This document shows, in pieces, positions 46,301 to 60,055 of a stretch of 64,000 bases of DNA. The position numbers were made by a program, and so were the translations under genes. How positions within the stretch are numbered: position 1 is the first letter of the stretch; each line of letters opens with the position of its first letter. Under the pieces are notes generated by a model. That model was not told the DNA's origin and searched no databases. It saw only the letters and a program-made list of their open reading frames with translations. The stretch is from Chamaelirium japonicum (Eukaryota > Streptophyta > Magnoliopsida > Liliales > Melanthiaceae), in assembly GCA_947650365.1 (NCBI GenBank), contig OX393553.1:41401949-41465948 (forward strand). The letters are read 5' to 3'.

Positions 46301-49300
46301 AGATGAATTAGAATGGATCGTACGAATGAGTAAGAATGGATCGTACGAATGAAATAGAATGGATTGTACGTATCAATTAGAATGGATACATTCGTGACGA
46401 TCCATTCTAATTCATTTATACGATCCATTCTAATTCATTCGCACGTACGAATGAATTAGAATGGATCGTACGAATGAATTAGAATGGATACATTCATGCG
46501 AATGAATTAGAATGGATTATACGAAGGAATTAGAATGGATCGTACGAATGAATTAGAATGGATATATTCATGCAAATGAATTAGAATGGATCATTCGAAT
46601 GAGTAAGAATGGATCGTACGAATGAATTAGAATGGATAAATTTTTGCGAATGAATTAGAATGGATTGTATGAATGAATTAGATTGGATCGTATGAATGAA
46701 TTATAATGGATCGTACGTCATTTGTATGATCCATTCTAATTTATTCCTATGATCCATTCGAATTCATTCGTACGATCCATTCTAATTCATTCGCACGATC
46801 CATTCTAATTCATTCATACGGTCCAATCTAATTCATTCATACGATCCATTCTAATTCATTCGCACAACCTATTCTAATTCATTTGTACGATCCATTCTAA
46901 TTCATTCGTACGATCCATTCTAATTCATTCGCATGATCCATTCTAATTCATTCGCACGATCCATTCTAATTCATTCGTACGATCCATTCTAATTCATTCG
47001 TATGATCCATTCTAATTCATTCGTACAATCAATTATATTTCATTCGTACGATCCATTCTTACTCATTCGTACGATCCATTCTAATTCATTCGCACGAATG
47101 TATCCATTCTAATTCATTCGTACGATCCATTCTAATTCATTCGTATGATCCATTCTAATTCATTCGTATGATCCATTCTAATTCAATCGCACGATCGATT
47201 CTAATTCATTCGTACGATCCATTCTAATTCATTCGCAGGAATGTATCCATTCTAATTCATTCGTACGATCCATTCTAATTCATTTGTACAATCCATTCTA
47301 ATTCATTCGTACGATCCATTCTTACTCATTCGTACGATCCATTCTAATTCATTCGGACGAATGTATCCATTCTAATTCATTCGTATGTTCAATTCTAATT
47401 CATTCGTACGAACCATTCTAATTCATTCGCACGAATCATTCTAATTCATTCGCACGAATGAATCCATTCTAATTCATACGTACGATCCATTCTAATTCAC
47501 GTACGATCCATTCTAATTCCTTTGTACGACCCATTATATTTCATTCGTATGATCCATTCTAATTCATTCATACGATTCATTCTAATTCATTCATACGATC
47601 CATTCTAATTCATTCGCACGATCCATTCTAATTCATTCGTAGGATACATTCGTGCGAATGAATTAGAATGGATCATACGATTGAGTTAGAATGGATCGTA
47701 CGAATGAATTAGAATAGATCGTACGAATGAATTAGAATGGATCGTGCTAATGAATTAGAATTGATCATACGAATGAATTAGAATAGATTGTGCGAATGAA
47801 TTAGAATGGATCGTACGAATGAATTAGAATAGATACATTCGTGCGAATGAATTAGAATGGATCGTACGAATGAATTAGAATGGATCGTACGAATGAATTA
47901 GAATAGATTGTGCGAATGAATGAGAATGGATCGTATGAATGAATTAGATTACGATCCATTCTATTTCATTCGTATGATCCATTCTTATTCCTTTGTACAA
48001 TCCATTCAATTTCATTCGTACGATCCAAGTATCCATTCTAATTCATTCATACAATCCATTCTTACTCATTCGTACTATCCATTCTAATTCATTCATACAA
48101 TCCATTCTAATTCGTTTGCACGAATGTATCCATTCTAATTCATTCGTACGATCCATTCTAATTCATTCAAACGATCCATTCTAATTCATTCGCACGATCC
48201 ATTCTAATTCATACGTACGATCCATTCTATTACATTCGTACGATCCATTCTAATTCATTCATACGATCCATTCTAATTCATTCGTACGATCCATTCTTAT
48301 TCATTCCCATGAATGTATCCATTCTAATTCATACGTACGATCCATTCTAATTCCTTCGTACGATACATTCTAATTCGATCCATTCAAATTCATTCATAGG
48401 TACAAATTCATACGTACGATCCATTATTACGATCCATTCTAATTCATTCGTACGATCCATTCTAATTCCTTCGTAAGATCCATTCTAATTCATTCGTACG
48501 ATCCATTCTAATTCATTCGCACGATCCATTCTAATTTATTAATACGATCCATTCTAATTTATTCGTACGACGCACGATCCATTCTAATTCATTCATACGA
48601 TCCATTCTAATTCATTCATACGATCCATTCTAATTCATTCGTACGATACATTCTAATTCATTCGCACGATCCATTCTAATTCATTCATACGATCCAATCT
48701 AATTCCTTCGTACGATCCATTCTTACTCATTCGTACAATCTATTCTAATTCATTCGTACGATCCATTCTAAATCATTCGTACGATCCATTCTAATTCATT
48801 CATACAATCTATTCTAATTCATTCGTGCGAATGAATTAGAATGGATCGTACGAATGAGTAAGAATGGATCGTACGAATGAATTAGAATGGATCGTACGTC
48901 TAATTCATTCATACGATCCATTCTAATTCCTTCGTACGATCCATTCTAATTCGATCCATTCTATTTCATTCATACGTACAAATTCATACGTACGATCTAT
49001 TATTACGATCCATTCTAATTCATTCGTACGATCCATTCTAATTCCATCGTACGATCCATTCTAATTCATTCGTACGATCAATTCTAATTCATTCGCACGA
49101 TCCATTCTAATTCATTAATACGATCCATTCTAATTCATTCGTACGACGCACGATCCATTCTAATTCATTCATACGATCCAATCTAATTCATTCATACGAT
49201 CCATTCTAATTCATTCGTACGATCCATTCTTACTCATTCGTACGATCATCATTTGCACGAATATATCCATTCTAATTCATTTGTACGATCCATTCTAATT

Positions 49301-49335
49301 CCTTCGTACGATCATACGAATGAATTAGAATTAAT
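43391..49335. repeat. Array section H: first copy of the ~6-kb duplicated segment
   Basis: Blocks: R to 44,218, F 44,219-46,395, R 46,396-46,443, F 46,444-46,716, R 46,717-47,640, F 47,641-47,950, R 47,951-48,826, F 48,827-48,898, R 48,899-49,312, F 49,313-49,335. Landmarks ATTAAAACG (43,452), TACCGTAYG (43,927), GTACGGAATG (44,497), GCACGTACG (46,441) and GTAGGATACAT (47,639) all recur in the next section. A module holding TACAAATTCA is doubled inside it (48,401 and 48,977). Confidence 0.88.
48401..48410 (-). repeat. TACAAATTCA module, first of four R copies
   Basis: The irregular sequence TACAAATTCATACGTACG, followed by ATTATTACGATCC, is found at 48,401, 48,977, 54,921 and 55,520, always in an R block. 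It is found once inverted, as TGAATTTGTA at 56,239-56,248 in an F block. Spacings are 576 and 599 bp within each pair (a difference of one 23-bp unit) and 6,520 and 6,543 bp between pairs (again 23 bp). Confidence 0.88.
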
Positions 49336-52300
49336 GGATACACGATCCATTCTAATTCATTCATACGATCTATTCTAATTCATTCATACGATCCATTCTA
49401 ATTCATTCGCACGATCCATTCTAATTCATTCGTACGATCCATTCTAATTCCTTCGTACGATCCATTCTAATTTATTAAAACGATCCATTCGAATTCCTTT
49501 ATTCTAATTCATTCGCACGAATGTATCCATTCTAATTCATTCGTACGATCCATTCTAATTCATTCGCACAATCTATTCTAATTCATTCGTACGATCCATT
49601 CTAATTCATTAGCATGATCCATTCTAATTCATTCATACAATCCATTCTAATTCTTTTGCACGAATGTATCCATTCTAATTCATTCGTACGATCCATTATA
49701 ATTCATTCGTACGATCTATTCTAATTCATTCGCACGATCCATTCTAATTCATCATACGATCCAATCTAATTCATTCGTACGATCCATTCTAATTCATTCG
49801 CACAATCTTTTCTAATTCATTCGCACGATCCATTCTAATTCATTCATACGATCCATTCTAATTCATTCGCACGAATGTATCCATTCTAATTCATTCGTAC
49901 AATCCATTCTAATTCCTTCGTACCGTACGATCCATTCTAATTCCTTCTTACGATCCATTCTATTTCAATGGTATGATCCATTCTAATTCCTTCGTACAAT
50001 CCATTCTATTTCATTCGTACGATCCATTCTTACTGATTCGTACGATCCATTCTAATTCATTCGCACGAATGTATCCATTCTAATTCATTCGTACGATCCA
50101 TTCATTCTAATTCATTCGTATGATCCATTCTAATTCATTCGTATGATCCATTCTAATTCATTCGTACCATCCATTCTAATTCATTCATACAATCCATTCT
50201 ATTTCATTCGTACGATCCATTCTTACTCATTCGTATGATCCATTCTGATTCATTCGCACGTGCGAATGAATTAGAATGGATCGTACGAATGAATTAGAAT
50301 GGATCATACGAATGAGTAAGAATGGATTGTACGAATGAATTAGAATGGATCGTGCAAATGAATTAGAATAGATCGTGCGAATGAATTAGAATGGATCGTA
50401 CGAAAGAATTAGAATAGATCGTACGAAGGAATTAGAATGGATCGTACGAAGGAATTAGAATGGATCGTACGAAGGAATTAGAATGGATACATTCGTGCGA
50501 ATGAATTAGAATGGATCGTACGAATGAATTAGAATAGATTGTGCGAATGAATTAGAATGGATCGTACGAATGAATTATAATGGATATATTCGTGCGAATG
50601 AATTAGAATGGATCGTATGAATAAATTAGATTGGATCGTATGAATGAATTAGAATGGATCGTGCGAATGAATTCGAATGGAACGTATGTGCGAATGAATT
50701 AGAATGGATCGTACGAAGGAATTAGAATGGATCGTACGTACGAAGGAATTAGAATGGATTGTACGAAGGAATTAGAATGGATCGTACGAATGAATTAGAA
50801 TAGATCGTACGAATGAAATAGAATGGATACAAATGAATTAGAATGGTTCATACGAATGAATTAGAATGGATTGTACGGAATGAATTAGAATGAATCATGC
50901 AAATGAATTAGAATGCATCGTGCGAATGAATTAGAATGGATCGTATGAATGAATTAGAATAGATTGTGCGAATGAAATAGAATGGATCGTATGAATGAAT
51001 TAGATTGGATCGTATGAATGAATTAGAATGGATCGTACGAATGAATTAGAATGGATATATTCGTGCAAATAAATTAGAATGGATCGTATGAATGAATTAG
51101 AATGGATCGTATGAATGAATTAGAATGGATCGTGCGAATGAATTAGAATGGATCGTACGAATGAATTAGAATGGATCGTAAGAATGAATTAGAATGGATC
51201 GTCCGAATAAATTAGAATGGATCGTACGATTGAATTAGAATGGATACATTCGTGCGAATGAATTAGAATGGATCGTACATACGAATGAATTAGAAGGGAT
51301 ACATTCGTGCGAATGAATTAGAATGGTTCGTACGAATGAAATAGAATGGATCGTACGAATGAATTAGAATGGATCGTGCTAATGAATTAGAATGGATCGT
51401 ACGAATGAATTAGAATAGATTATGCGAATGAATTAGAATGGATCGTACGAATGAATTAGAATGGATACATTCGTGCGAATGAATTTGAATGGATCGTATG
51501 AATGAATTAGAATGGATCGTGCGAATGAATTAGAATAGATCGTACGAATGAATTATAATGGATACATTCATGCGAATGAATTAGAATGGATCGTACGAAT
51601 GAGTAAGAATGGATCGTATAAATGAAATAGAATGGATCGTACGTATCAATTAGAATGGATACTTTCATGGGAATGAATTAGAATGGATCGTACGAAGGAA
51701 ATAGAATGGATCGTACGAAGGAATTAGAATGGATCGTACGAATGAATTAGAATAGATACATTCGTGCAAAAGAATTAGAATGGATTGTATGAATGAATTT
51801 GAATGGATCTTAGAATGGATCGTACGAATAAGTAAGAATGGATCGTACGAATGAAATAGAAAGGATTGTACGAATGAATTAGAATAGATTGTGCGAATGA
51901 ATTAGAATAGATCGTACGAATGAATTAGAATGGATACATTCGTGCGAATGAATTAGAATAGAACGTACGAATGAATTAGAATGGATACATTCGTGCGAAA
52001 GAATTAGAATGGATCATATGAATGAATTAGATTGGATCGTATGAATGAATTAGAATGGATCATGCGAATGAATTAGAATGGATCGTACGAATGAATTAGA
52101 ATGGATCGTACGAATGAATTAGAATGGATTGTGTGAAGGAATTAGAATGGATCGTACGAATGAATTAGAATGGATAAATTCGTGCGAATGAATTAGAATG
52201 GATTGTATGAATGAATTAGATTGGATCGTATAAATGAATTAGAATGGATCGTACGTAAGAATTAGAATGGATACATTCATGGGAATGAATAAGAATGGAT

Positions 52301-55300
52301 CGTACGAAGGAATTAGAATGGATCGTTCGAATGAATTAGAATGGATCGTACGAATGAATTAGAATGGATCATATGAATGAATTAGAATGGATCGTACGAA
52401 TGAATTAGAATGGATCGTACGAATGAATTAGAGTGGATCGTGTGAAAGAATTAGAATGGATTGTATGAAAGAATTACAATAGATTGTGCGAATGAATTGG
52501 AATGGATCGTACGAATGAATTAGAATGGATCGTGCGAAAGAATTAGAATGTATATATTCGTGCAAATGAATTAGAATGGATCATACGAATGAGTAAGAAT
52601 GGATCGTACGAATGAAATAGAATGGATTGTACGAATGAATTAGAATGGATCATACGAATGGCTTAGAATGGATCGTGTGAAAGAATTAGAATGGATTGTA
52701 CGAATGAATTAGAATGGATCGTACGAATGAATTAGAATGGATCATACGAATGAATTAGAATGGATACATTCGTGCAGATGAATTAGAATGGATCGTATGA
52801 ATGAGTAAGAATTGATCGTACGAATGAAATAGAATGGATTGTACGTATCAATTAGAATGGATACATTCGTGACGATCCATTCTAATTCATTTATACGATC
52901 CCTTCTAATTCATTCGCACGTACGAATGAATTAGAATGGATCGTACGAATGAATTAGAATGGATACATTCGTGCGAATGAATTAGAATGGATCGTACGAA
53001 GGAATTAGAATGGATCGTACGAATGAATTAGAATGGATATATTCGTGCAAATGAATTAGAATGGATCGTACGAATGAGTAAGAATGGATCGTACGAATGA
53101 AATAGAATGGATCGTACGAATGAATTAGAATGGATAAATTCGTGCGAATGAATTAGAATGGATTGTATGAATGAATTAGATTGGATCGTACGAATGAATT
53201 ATAATGGATCGTACGTCCTTTGTATGATCCATTCTAATTTATTCATACGATCCATTCTAATTCATTCGTACTATCCATTCTAATTCATTCGCACGATCCA
53301 TTCTAATTCATTCATACGATCCAATCTAATTCATTCATACGATCCATTCTAATTCATTCGCACAGCCTATTCTAATTCATTCTACGATCTATTCTAATTC
53401 ATTCGTATGATCCATTCTAATTCATTCTTACGATTCATTCTATTTCATTCGCACGATCCATTCTAATTCATTCGCACGATCCATTCTAATTCATTTGCAC
53501 GATCCATTCTAATTCATTCGTACGATCCATTCTAATTCATTCGTATGATCCATTCTAATTCATTTGTACAATCAATTATATTTCATTCGAACGATCCATT
53601 CTTACTCATTCGTACGATCCATTCTAATTCATTCGCACGAATGTATCCATTATAATTCATTCGTACGATACATTCTAATTCATTCGTACGATCCATTCTA
53701 ATTCATTCGTATGATCCATTCTAATTCATTCGCACGATCCATTCTAATTCATTCGTACGATCCATTCTAATTCATTCGTAGGAATGTATCCATTCTAATT
53801 CATTCGTACGATCCATTCTAATTCATTCGTACAATCCATTCTATTTCATTCGTACGATCCATTCTTACTCATTCGTACGATCCATTCTAATTCATTCGCA
53901 GGAATGTATCCATTCTAATTTATTCGTACGATCAATTCTAATTCATTCGTACGATCCATTCTAATTCATTCGCACGATCCATTCTAATTCATTCGCACGA
54001 ATGAATCCATTCTAATTCATACGTACGATCCATTCTAATCCACGTACGATCCATTCTAATTCCTTTGTACGACCCATTATATTTCATTCGTATGATCCAT
54101 TCTAATTCCTTTGTACGATCCATTCTGATTCATTCATACGATCCATTCTAATTCATTCGCACGATCCATTCTAATTCATTCGTAGGATACATTCGTACGA
54201 ATGAATTAGAATGGATCATACGAATGAGTTAGAATGGATCGTACGAATGAATTAGAATAGATCATACGAATGAATTAGAATGGATCGTGCTAATGAATTA
54301 GAATTGATCGTACGAATGGATTAGAATAGATTGTGCGAATGAATTAGAATGGATCGTATGAATGAATTAGAATGGATACATTCGTGCGAATGAATTAGAA
54401 TGGATCGTACAAATGAATTAGAATGAATCGTACGAATGAATTAGAATAGATTGTGCGAATGAATTAGAATAGATCGTATGAATGAATTAGATTACGATCC
54501 ATTCTATTTCATTCGTATGATTCATTCTAATTCCTTCGTACAATCCATTCTACTTCATTCGTACGATCCATTGATCCATTCTAATTCATTCGTAGAATCC
54601 ATTCTTACTCATTCGTACGATCCATTCTAATTCATTCATACAATCCATTCTAATTCTTTTGCATGAATGTATCCATTCTAATTCATTCGTACGATCCATT
54701 CTAATTCATTCATACCATCAATTCAAATTCATTCGCACGATCCATTCTAATTCATACGTACGATCCATTCTATTTCATTCGTACGATCCATTCTAATTCA
54801 TTCGTACGATCTATTCTTATTCATTCCCATGAATGTATCCATTCTAATTCATACGTACGATCCATTCTAATTCCTTCGTACGATCCATTCTAATTCGATC
54901 CATTCTAATTCATTCATTGGTACAAATTCATACGTACGATCCATTATTACGATCCATTCTAATTCATTCGTACGATCTATTCTAATTCCTTCGTAAGATC
55001 CATTCTAATTCATTCGTACGATCCATTCTAATTCATTCGCACGATCCATTCTAATTCATTAATACAATTCATTCTAATTCATTCGTACGACGCACGATCC
55101 ATTCTAATTCATTCATACGATCCTATCTAATTCATTCATACGATCCATTCTAATTCATTCGTACGATCCATTCTAATTCATTCGTACGATCCATTCTAAT
55201 TCATTCGCACGATCCATTCTAATTCATTCATACGATCCAATCTAATTCCTTCGTACGATCCATTCTTACTCATTCGTACAATCTATTCTAATTCATTCGT

Positions 55301-55760
55301 ACGATCCATTCTAATTCATTCGTACGATCCATTCTAATTCATTCATACAATCCATTCTAATTCATTCGTGCGAATGAATTAGAATGGATCGTACGAATGA
55401 GTAAGAATGGATCGTACGAATGAATTAGAATGGATCGTACGTCTAATTCATTCATACGATCCATTCTAATTGCTTCGTACGATCCATTCTAATTCGATCC
55501 ATTCTAATTCAATCATACGTACAAATTCATACGTACGATCTATTATTACGATCCATTCTAATTCATTCGTACGATCCATTCTAATTCTTTCGTACGATCC
55601 ATTCTAATTCATTCGTACGATCCATTCTAATTCATTCGCACGATCCATTCTAATTCATTAATACGATCCATTCTAATTCATTCGTACGACGCATGATCCA
55701 TTCTAATTCATTCATACGATCCAATCTAATTCATTCATACGATCCATTCTAATTCATTCG
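49336..55760. repeat. Array section I: second copy of the ~6-kb duplicated segment
   Basis: Blocks: R 49,336-50,262, F 50,263-52,872, R 52,873-52,920, F 52,921-53,217, R 53,218-54,186, F 54,187-54,492, R 54,493-55,368, F 55,369-55,440, R 55,441 onward. Matching landmarks lie at 49,474, 49,921, 50,873, 52,916, 54,182, 54,921 and 55,520. The offset to section H drops from 6,022 to 5,994 (exactly one 28-bp unit), then grows to 6,376-6,543. The order and length of even the short blocks are kept. Confidence 0.88.
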
Positions 55761-57545
55761 TTTGTATCCATTATAATTCATTCATACGATCCATTCTAAT
55801 TCATTCGTACGATTAGAATGGATCCTACGAATGAATTAGAATGGATACATTCGTGCGAATTAATTAGAATGAAGGAATTAGAATGGATCGTGTGAATGAA
55901 TAAGAATGGATCGTACGAAGGAATTAGAATGGATCGTACGAATGAATTAGAATAGATCCTACGAATGAAATAGAATGGATCGTATGAAGGAATTAGAATG
56001 GATCGTACGAATGAATTAGAATGGATCGTATGAATGAATTAGATTGGATCGTATGAATGAATTAGAATGGATCATGCGTCGTATGAATGAATTAGAATGG
56101 ATCGTAGTAATGAATTAGAATGGATCTTGCGAATGAATTAGAATGGATCGTATGAATGAATTAGAATGGATCGTACGAAGGAATTAGAATGGATCGTACG
56201 AATGAATTAGATTGGATCGTAATAATGGATCGTACGTATGAATTTGTACGTATGAATGAATTAGAATGGATCGAATTAGAATGGATCGTACGAAGGAATT
56301 AGAATGGATCATACGTATGAATTAGAATGGATACATTCATGGGAATGAATAAGAATGGATCGTACGAATGAATTAGAATGGATCGTACGAATGAAATGAA
56401 ATAGAATGGATCGTATGAAGGAATTAGATTGGATCGTATGAATGAATTAGATTGGATCGTATTAATGAATTAGAATGGATCGTACGAATGAATTAGAATG
56501 GATCGTACGAATGAATTTGAATGGATACGAATGGATCGTACGAATGAGTAAGAATGGATCGTACGAATGAAATATAATGGATTGTACGAATGAATTAGAA
56601 TGGATACATTCGTGCGAATGAATTAGAATGGATCGTACGAATGAATTAGAATAGATTGTGCGAAAGAATTAGAACGGATCATACGAATGAATTAGAATGG
56701 ATACATTCGTGCGAATGAATTAGAATGGATCGTACGAATGAATTAGAATGGATACATTCTTGCAAAAGAATTAGAATGGATTGTATGTATGAATTAGAAT
56801 GAATCGTACGAATGAGTAAGAATGGATTGTACGAATGAATTAGAATGGATCGTGCGAATGAATTAGAATGGATCTGGATACATTCGTGCGAATGAATTAG
56901 AATGGATCGTACGAATGAATTAGAATGGATCGTACGAATAAATTAGAATGGATCGTGTGAAAGAATTAGTATGGATCGTATGAATGAATTAGAATGGATC
57001 GTATGAATGAATTAGAATGGATCGTGCGAATGAATTAGAATGGATCGTATGAATGAATTAGAATGGATCGTATGCATGAAATAGAATGGATCGTATGAAT
57101 TAGAATGGATCGTACGAAGTAATTAGAATGGATCATACGAACGAATTAGAATGGATTGGACGAAGGAATTAGAATGGATCGTGCTAATGAAGTAGAATGC
57201 ATCGTACGAATGAATTAGAATAGATTGTGCGAATGAATTAGAATGGATCGTACGAATGAATTAGAATGGATACATTCGTGCGAATGAATTAGAATGGATC
57301 GTACGAATGAGTAAGAATGGATCGTACGAATGAATTAGAATGGATTGAATTAGAATGAATCGTACAAATGAATTAGAATGGATACATTCGTGCGAATGAA
57401 TTAGAATGGATCGTATGAATGAATTAGAGTGGATACATTCGTGCGAATGAATTAGAATGGATCGTACGAATGAATCAGAATGGATACATTCGTGCAAAAG
57501 AATTAGAATGGATTGTATGAATGAATTAGAATGGATCGTACGAAT

Positions 57546-57797
57546 GAGAAAGAATGGATTGTACGAATGAATTAGAATGGATCGTGCGAATGAATTAGAA
57601 TAGATCATGCGAATGAATTAGAATGGATCTGGATACATTCGTGCGAATGAATTAGAATGGATCGTACGAATGAGAAAGAATGGATTGTACGAATGAATTA
57701 GAATGGATCGTGCGAATGAATTAGAATAGATCATGCGATTGAATTAGAATGGATCTGGATACATTCGTGCGAATGAATTAGAATGGATCGTACGAAT
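57546..57797 (+). repeat. 126-bp local tandem duplication in satellite
   Basis: Two successive copies carry the same rare variants in the same order: GAGAAAGAATGG at 57,546 and 57,672, and the irregular join GGATCTGGATACATTCG at 57,627 and 57,753. Both pairs are exactly 126 bp apart. GGATCTGGATAC also occurs once at 56,873. The copy covers about five units plus a shortened one. It is a recent local event compared with the surrounding array. Confidence 0.85.
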
Positions 57798-60023
57798 GAA
57801 TTAGAATGGATCGTTTGAATGAATTAGAATGGATCGTGTGAAAGAATTAGAATGGATCGTGCGAATGAATTAGAATGGATCGTATGAATGAATTAGAATG
57901 GATCGTAATAATGAATTTGAATGGATCGTACGAATGAATTAGAATGGATCGTATGAATGAATTAGAATAGATTGTACGAATGAATTAGAATGAATCGTAC
58001 GAATGAATTAGAATGGATAAATTCGTGCGAATGAATTAGAATGGATTGTATGAATGAATTAGATTGGATCGTATAAATGAATTAGAATGGATCGTACGTA
58101 TGAATTAGAATGGATACATTCATGGGAATGAATAAGAATGGATCGTACGAAGGAATTAGAATGGATCGTGCGAATGAATTAGAATGGGTCGTACGAAGGA
58201 ATTAGAATGGATCGTGCACGAATGAATTAGAATAGATCGTATGAATGAATTAGAATGGATCGTACGAATGAATTAGAATGGATCGTGCTAATGAATTAGA
58301 ATGGATCGTACGAAGGAATTAGAATGGATCGTACGAATGAAATAGAATGGATACATTCGTACGAATAAATTAGAATAGATACATTCGTGCGAAAGAATTA
58401 GAATGGATCGTATGAATGAATTAGATTGGATCGTATGAATGAATTAGAATGGATCGTATGAATGAATTAGAATGGATCGTTTGAATGAAATAGAAAGGAT
58501 CGTACGTATGAATTAGAATGGATCGTGCGAATGAATTAGAATGGATCGTATGAATGAATTAGAATGGATCGTACGAATGAAATAGAATGGATCGTGCGAA
58601 TGAATTAGAATGGATCGTGCGAATGAATTAGAGTAGATCGTACAAATGAATTAGAATGGATCATGCGAATGAATTAGAATGGATCGTACGAATGAATTAG
58701 AATGGATCGTACGAATGAATTAGAATGGATCGTACGAATGAATTAGAATGGATCATGTGAATATATTAGAATGGATCATGCGAATGAATTAGAATGGATC
58801 GTATGAAGGAATTAGAATGGATACAAATGGATCGTACGATCCATTCTAATTCCTTCGTACGATATTTTCTAATTCCTTCGTACGATCCATTCTAATTCCT
58901 TCGTACGATCTATTCTAATTCATTCGTACGATCCATTCTAATTCATTCATACGATCCATTCTAATTCATTCATACAATCTAATTCATACGATCCCTTCTA
59001 ATTCATTCGTACGACGCACGATCCATTCTAATTCATTCATACGATCCAATCTAATTCATTCATACGATCCATTCTAATTCATTCGTATGTATCCATTCTA
59101 ATTACTTCATACGATCCATTCTAATTCATTCTTACGATTAGAATGGATCGTACGAATGAATTAGAATAGATACATTCATGCGAATGAATTAGAATGAATG
59201 AATTAGAATGGATCGTGCGAATGAATAAGAATGGATCGTACGAAGGAATTAGAATGGATCGTACGATTGAATTAGAATGGATCATACGAATGAATTAGAA
59301 TGGATAAATTTGTGCGATCCATTCTAATTCATTCATACGATCCATTCTAATTCCTTCGTACGATCCATTCTAATTCTTTCGTAGGATCCATTCTAATTAA
59401 TTCGTACGATCCATTCTAATTCATTCGCACGATCCATTCTAATTCATTAATACGATCCATTCTAATTCATTCATACGATCCAATCTAATTCATTCATACG
59501 ATCCATTCTAATTTATTCGTATGTATCCATTCTAATTCATTCATACGATCTATTCTAATTCATTAATACGATCCATTCTAATTCATTCGTACGACGCACG
59601 AATTAGAATGGATTGTATGAATGAATTAGAATGGATCGTATGAATGAATTAGAGTGGATACATTCGTGAAAGAATTAGAATGGATTGTACAAATGAATTA
59701 GAATAGATCGTACGAATGAATTAGAATGGATCGTATGAATGAATTAGATTGGATCGTATGAATACGATCCAATCTAATTCATTCATACGATCCATTCTAA
59801 TTCATTCGCTTGATCCATTCTAATTCATTCGCACGATCCATTCTAAATCATTCATACGATCCAATCTAATTCATTCATACAATCAATTCGAATTCATTCG
59901 CATGAATGTATCCATCTATTTCAATCGTATGATCCATTCTAATTCATTCGTACGATCCATTCTAATTCATTCGTACGTGCGAATGAATTAGAATGGATCG
60001 TATGAATGAATTAGAAAGGATCG

Positions 60024-60055
60024 TCACGAATGTATCCATACTAATTGATACGTAC
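60024..60055 (-). repeat. Rare GTACGTATCAATT module, inverted copy
   Basis: This is the reverse complement of the module at 21,229, 46,366 and 52,841: it starts TCACGAATG and ends CTAATTGATACGTAC. The flanks are inverted too, with F sequence on its left and ATTCTATTTCATTCG then ATTCTTACTCATTCG on its right. A block of at least about 150 bp has therefore been copied or moved in the opposite orientation. Confidence 0.88.

Noticed and set aside
57261..57608. 115-codon open frame on the minus strand (and similar frames near 19,739, 21,097, 24,515, 26,402, 41,399, 46,234, 47,993 and 59,993)
   Set aside because: All lie wholly in the satellite and repeat the unit's translation in 17- or 23-residue cycles. 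No unique domain, and ends are set by unit-length changes.
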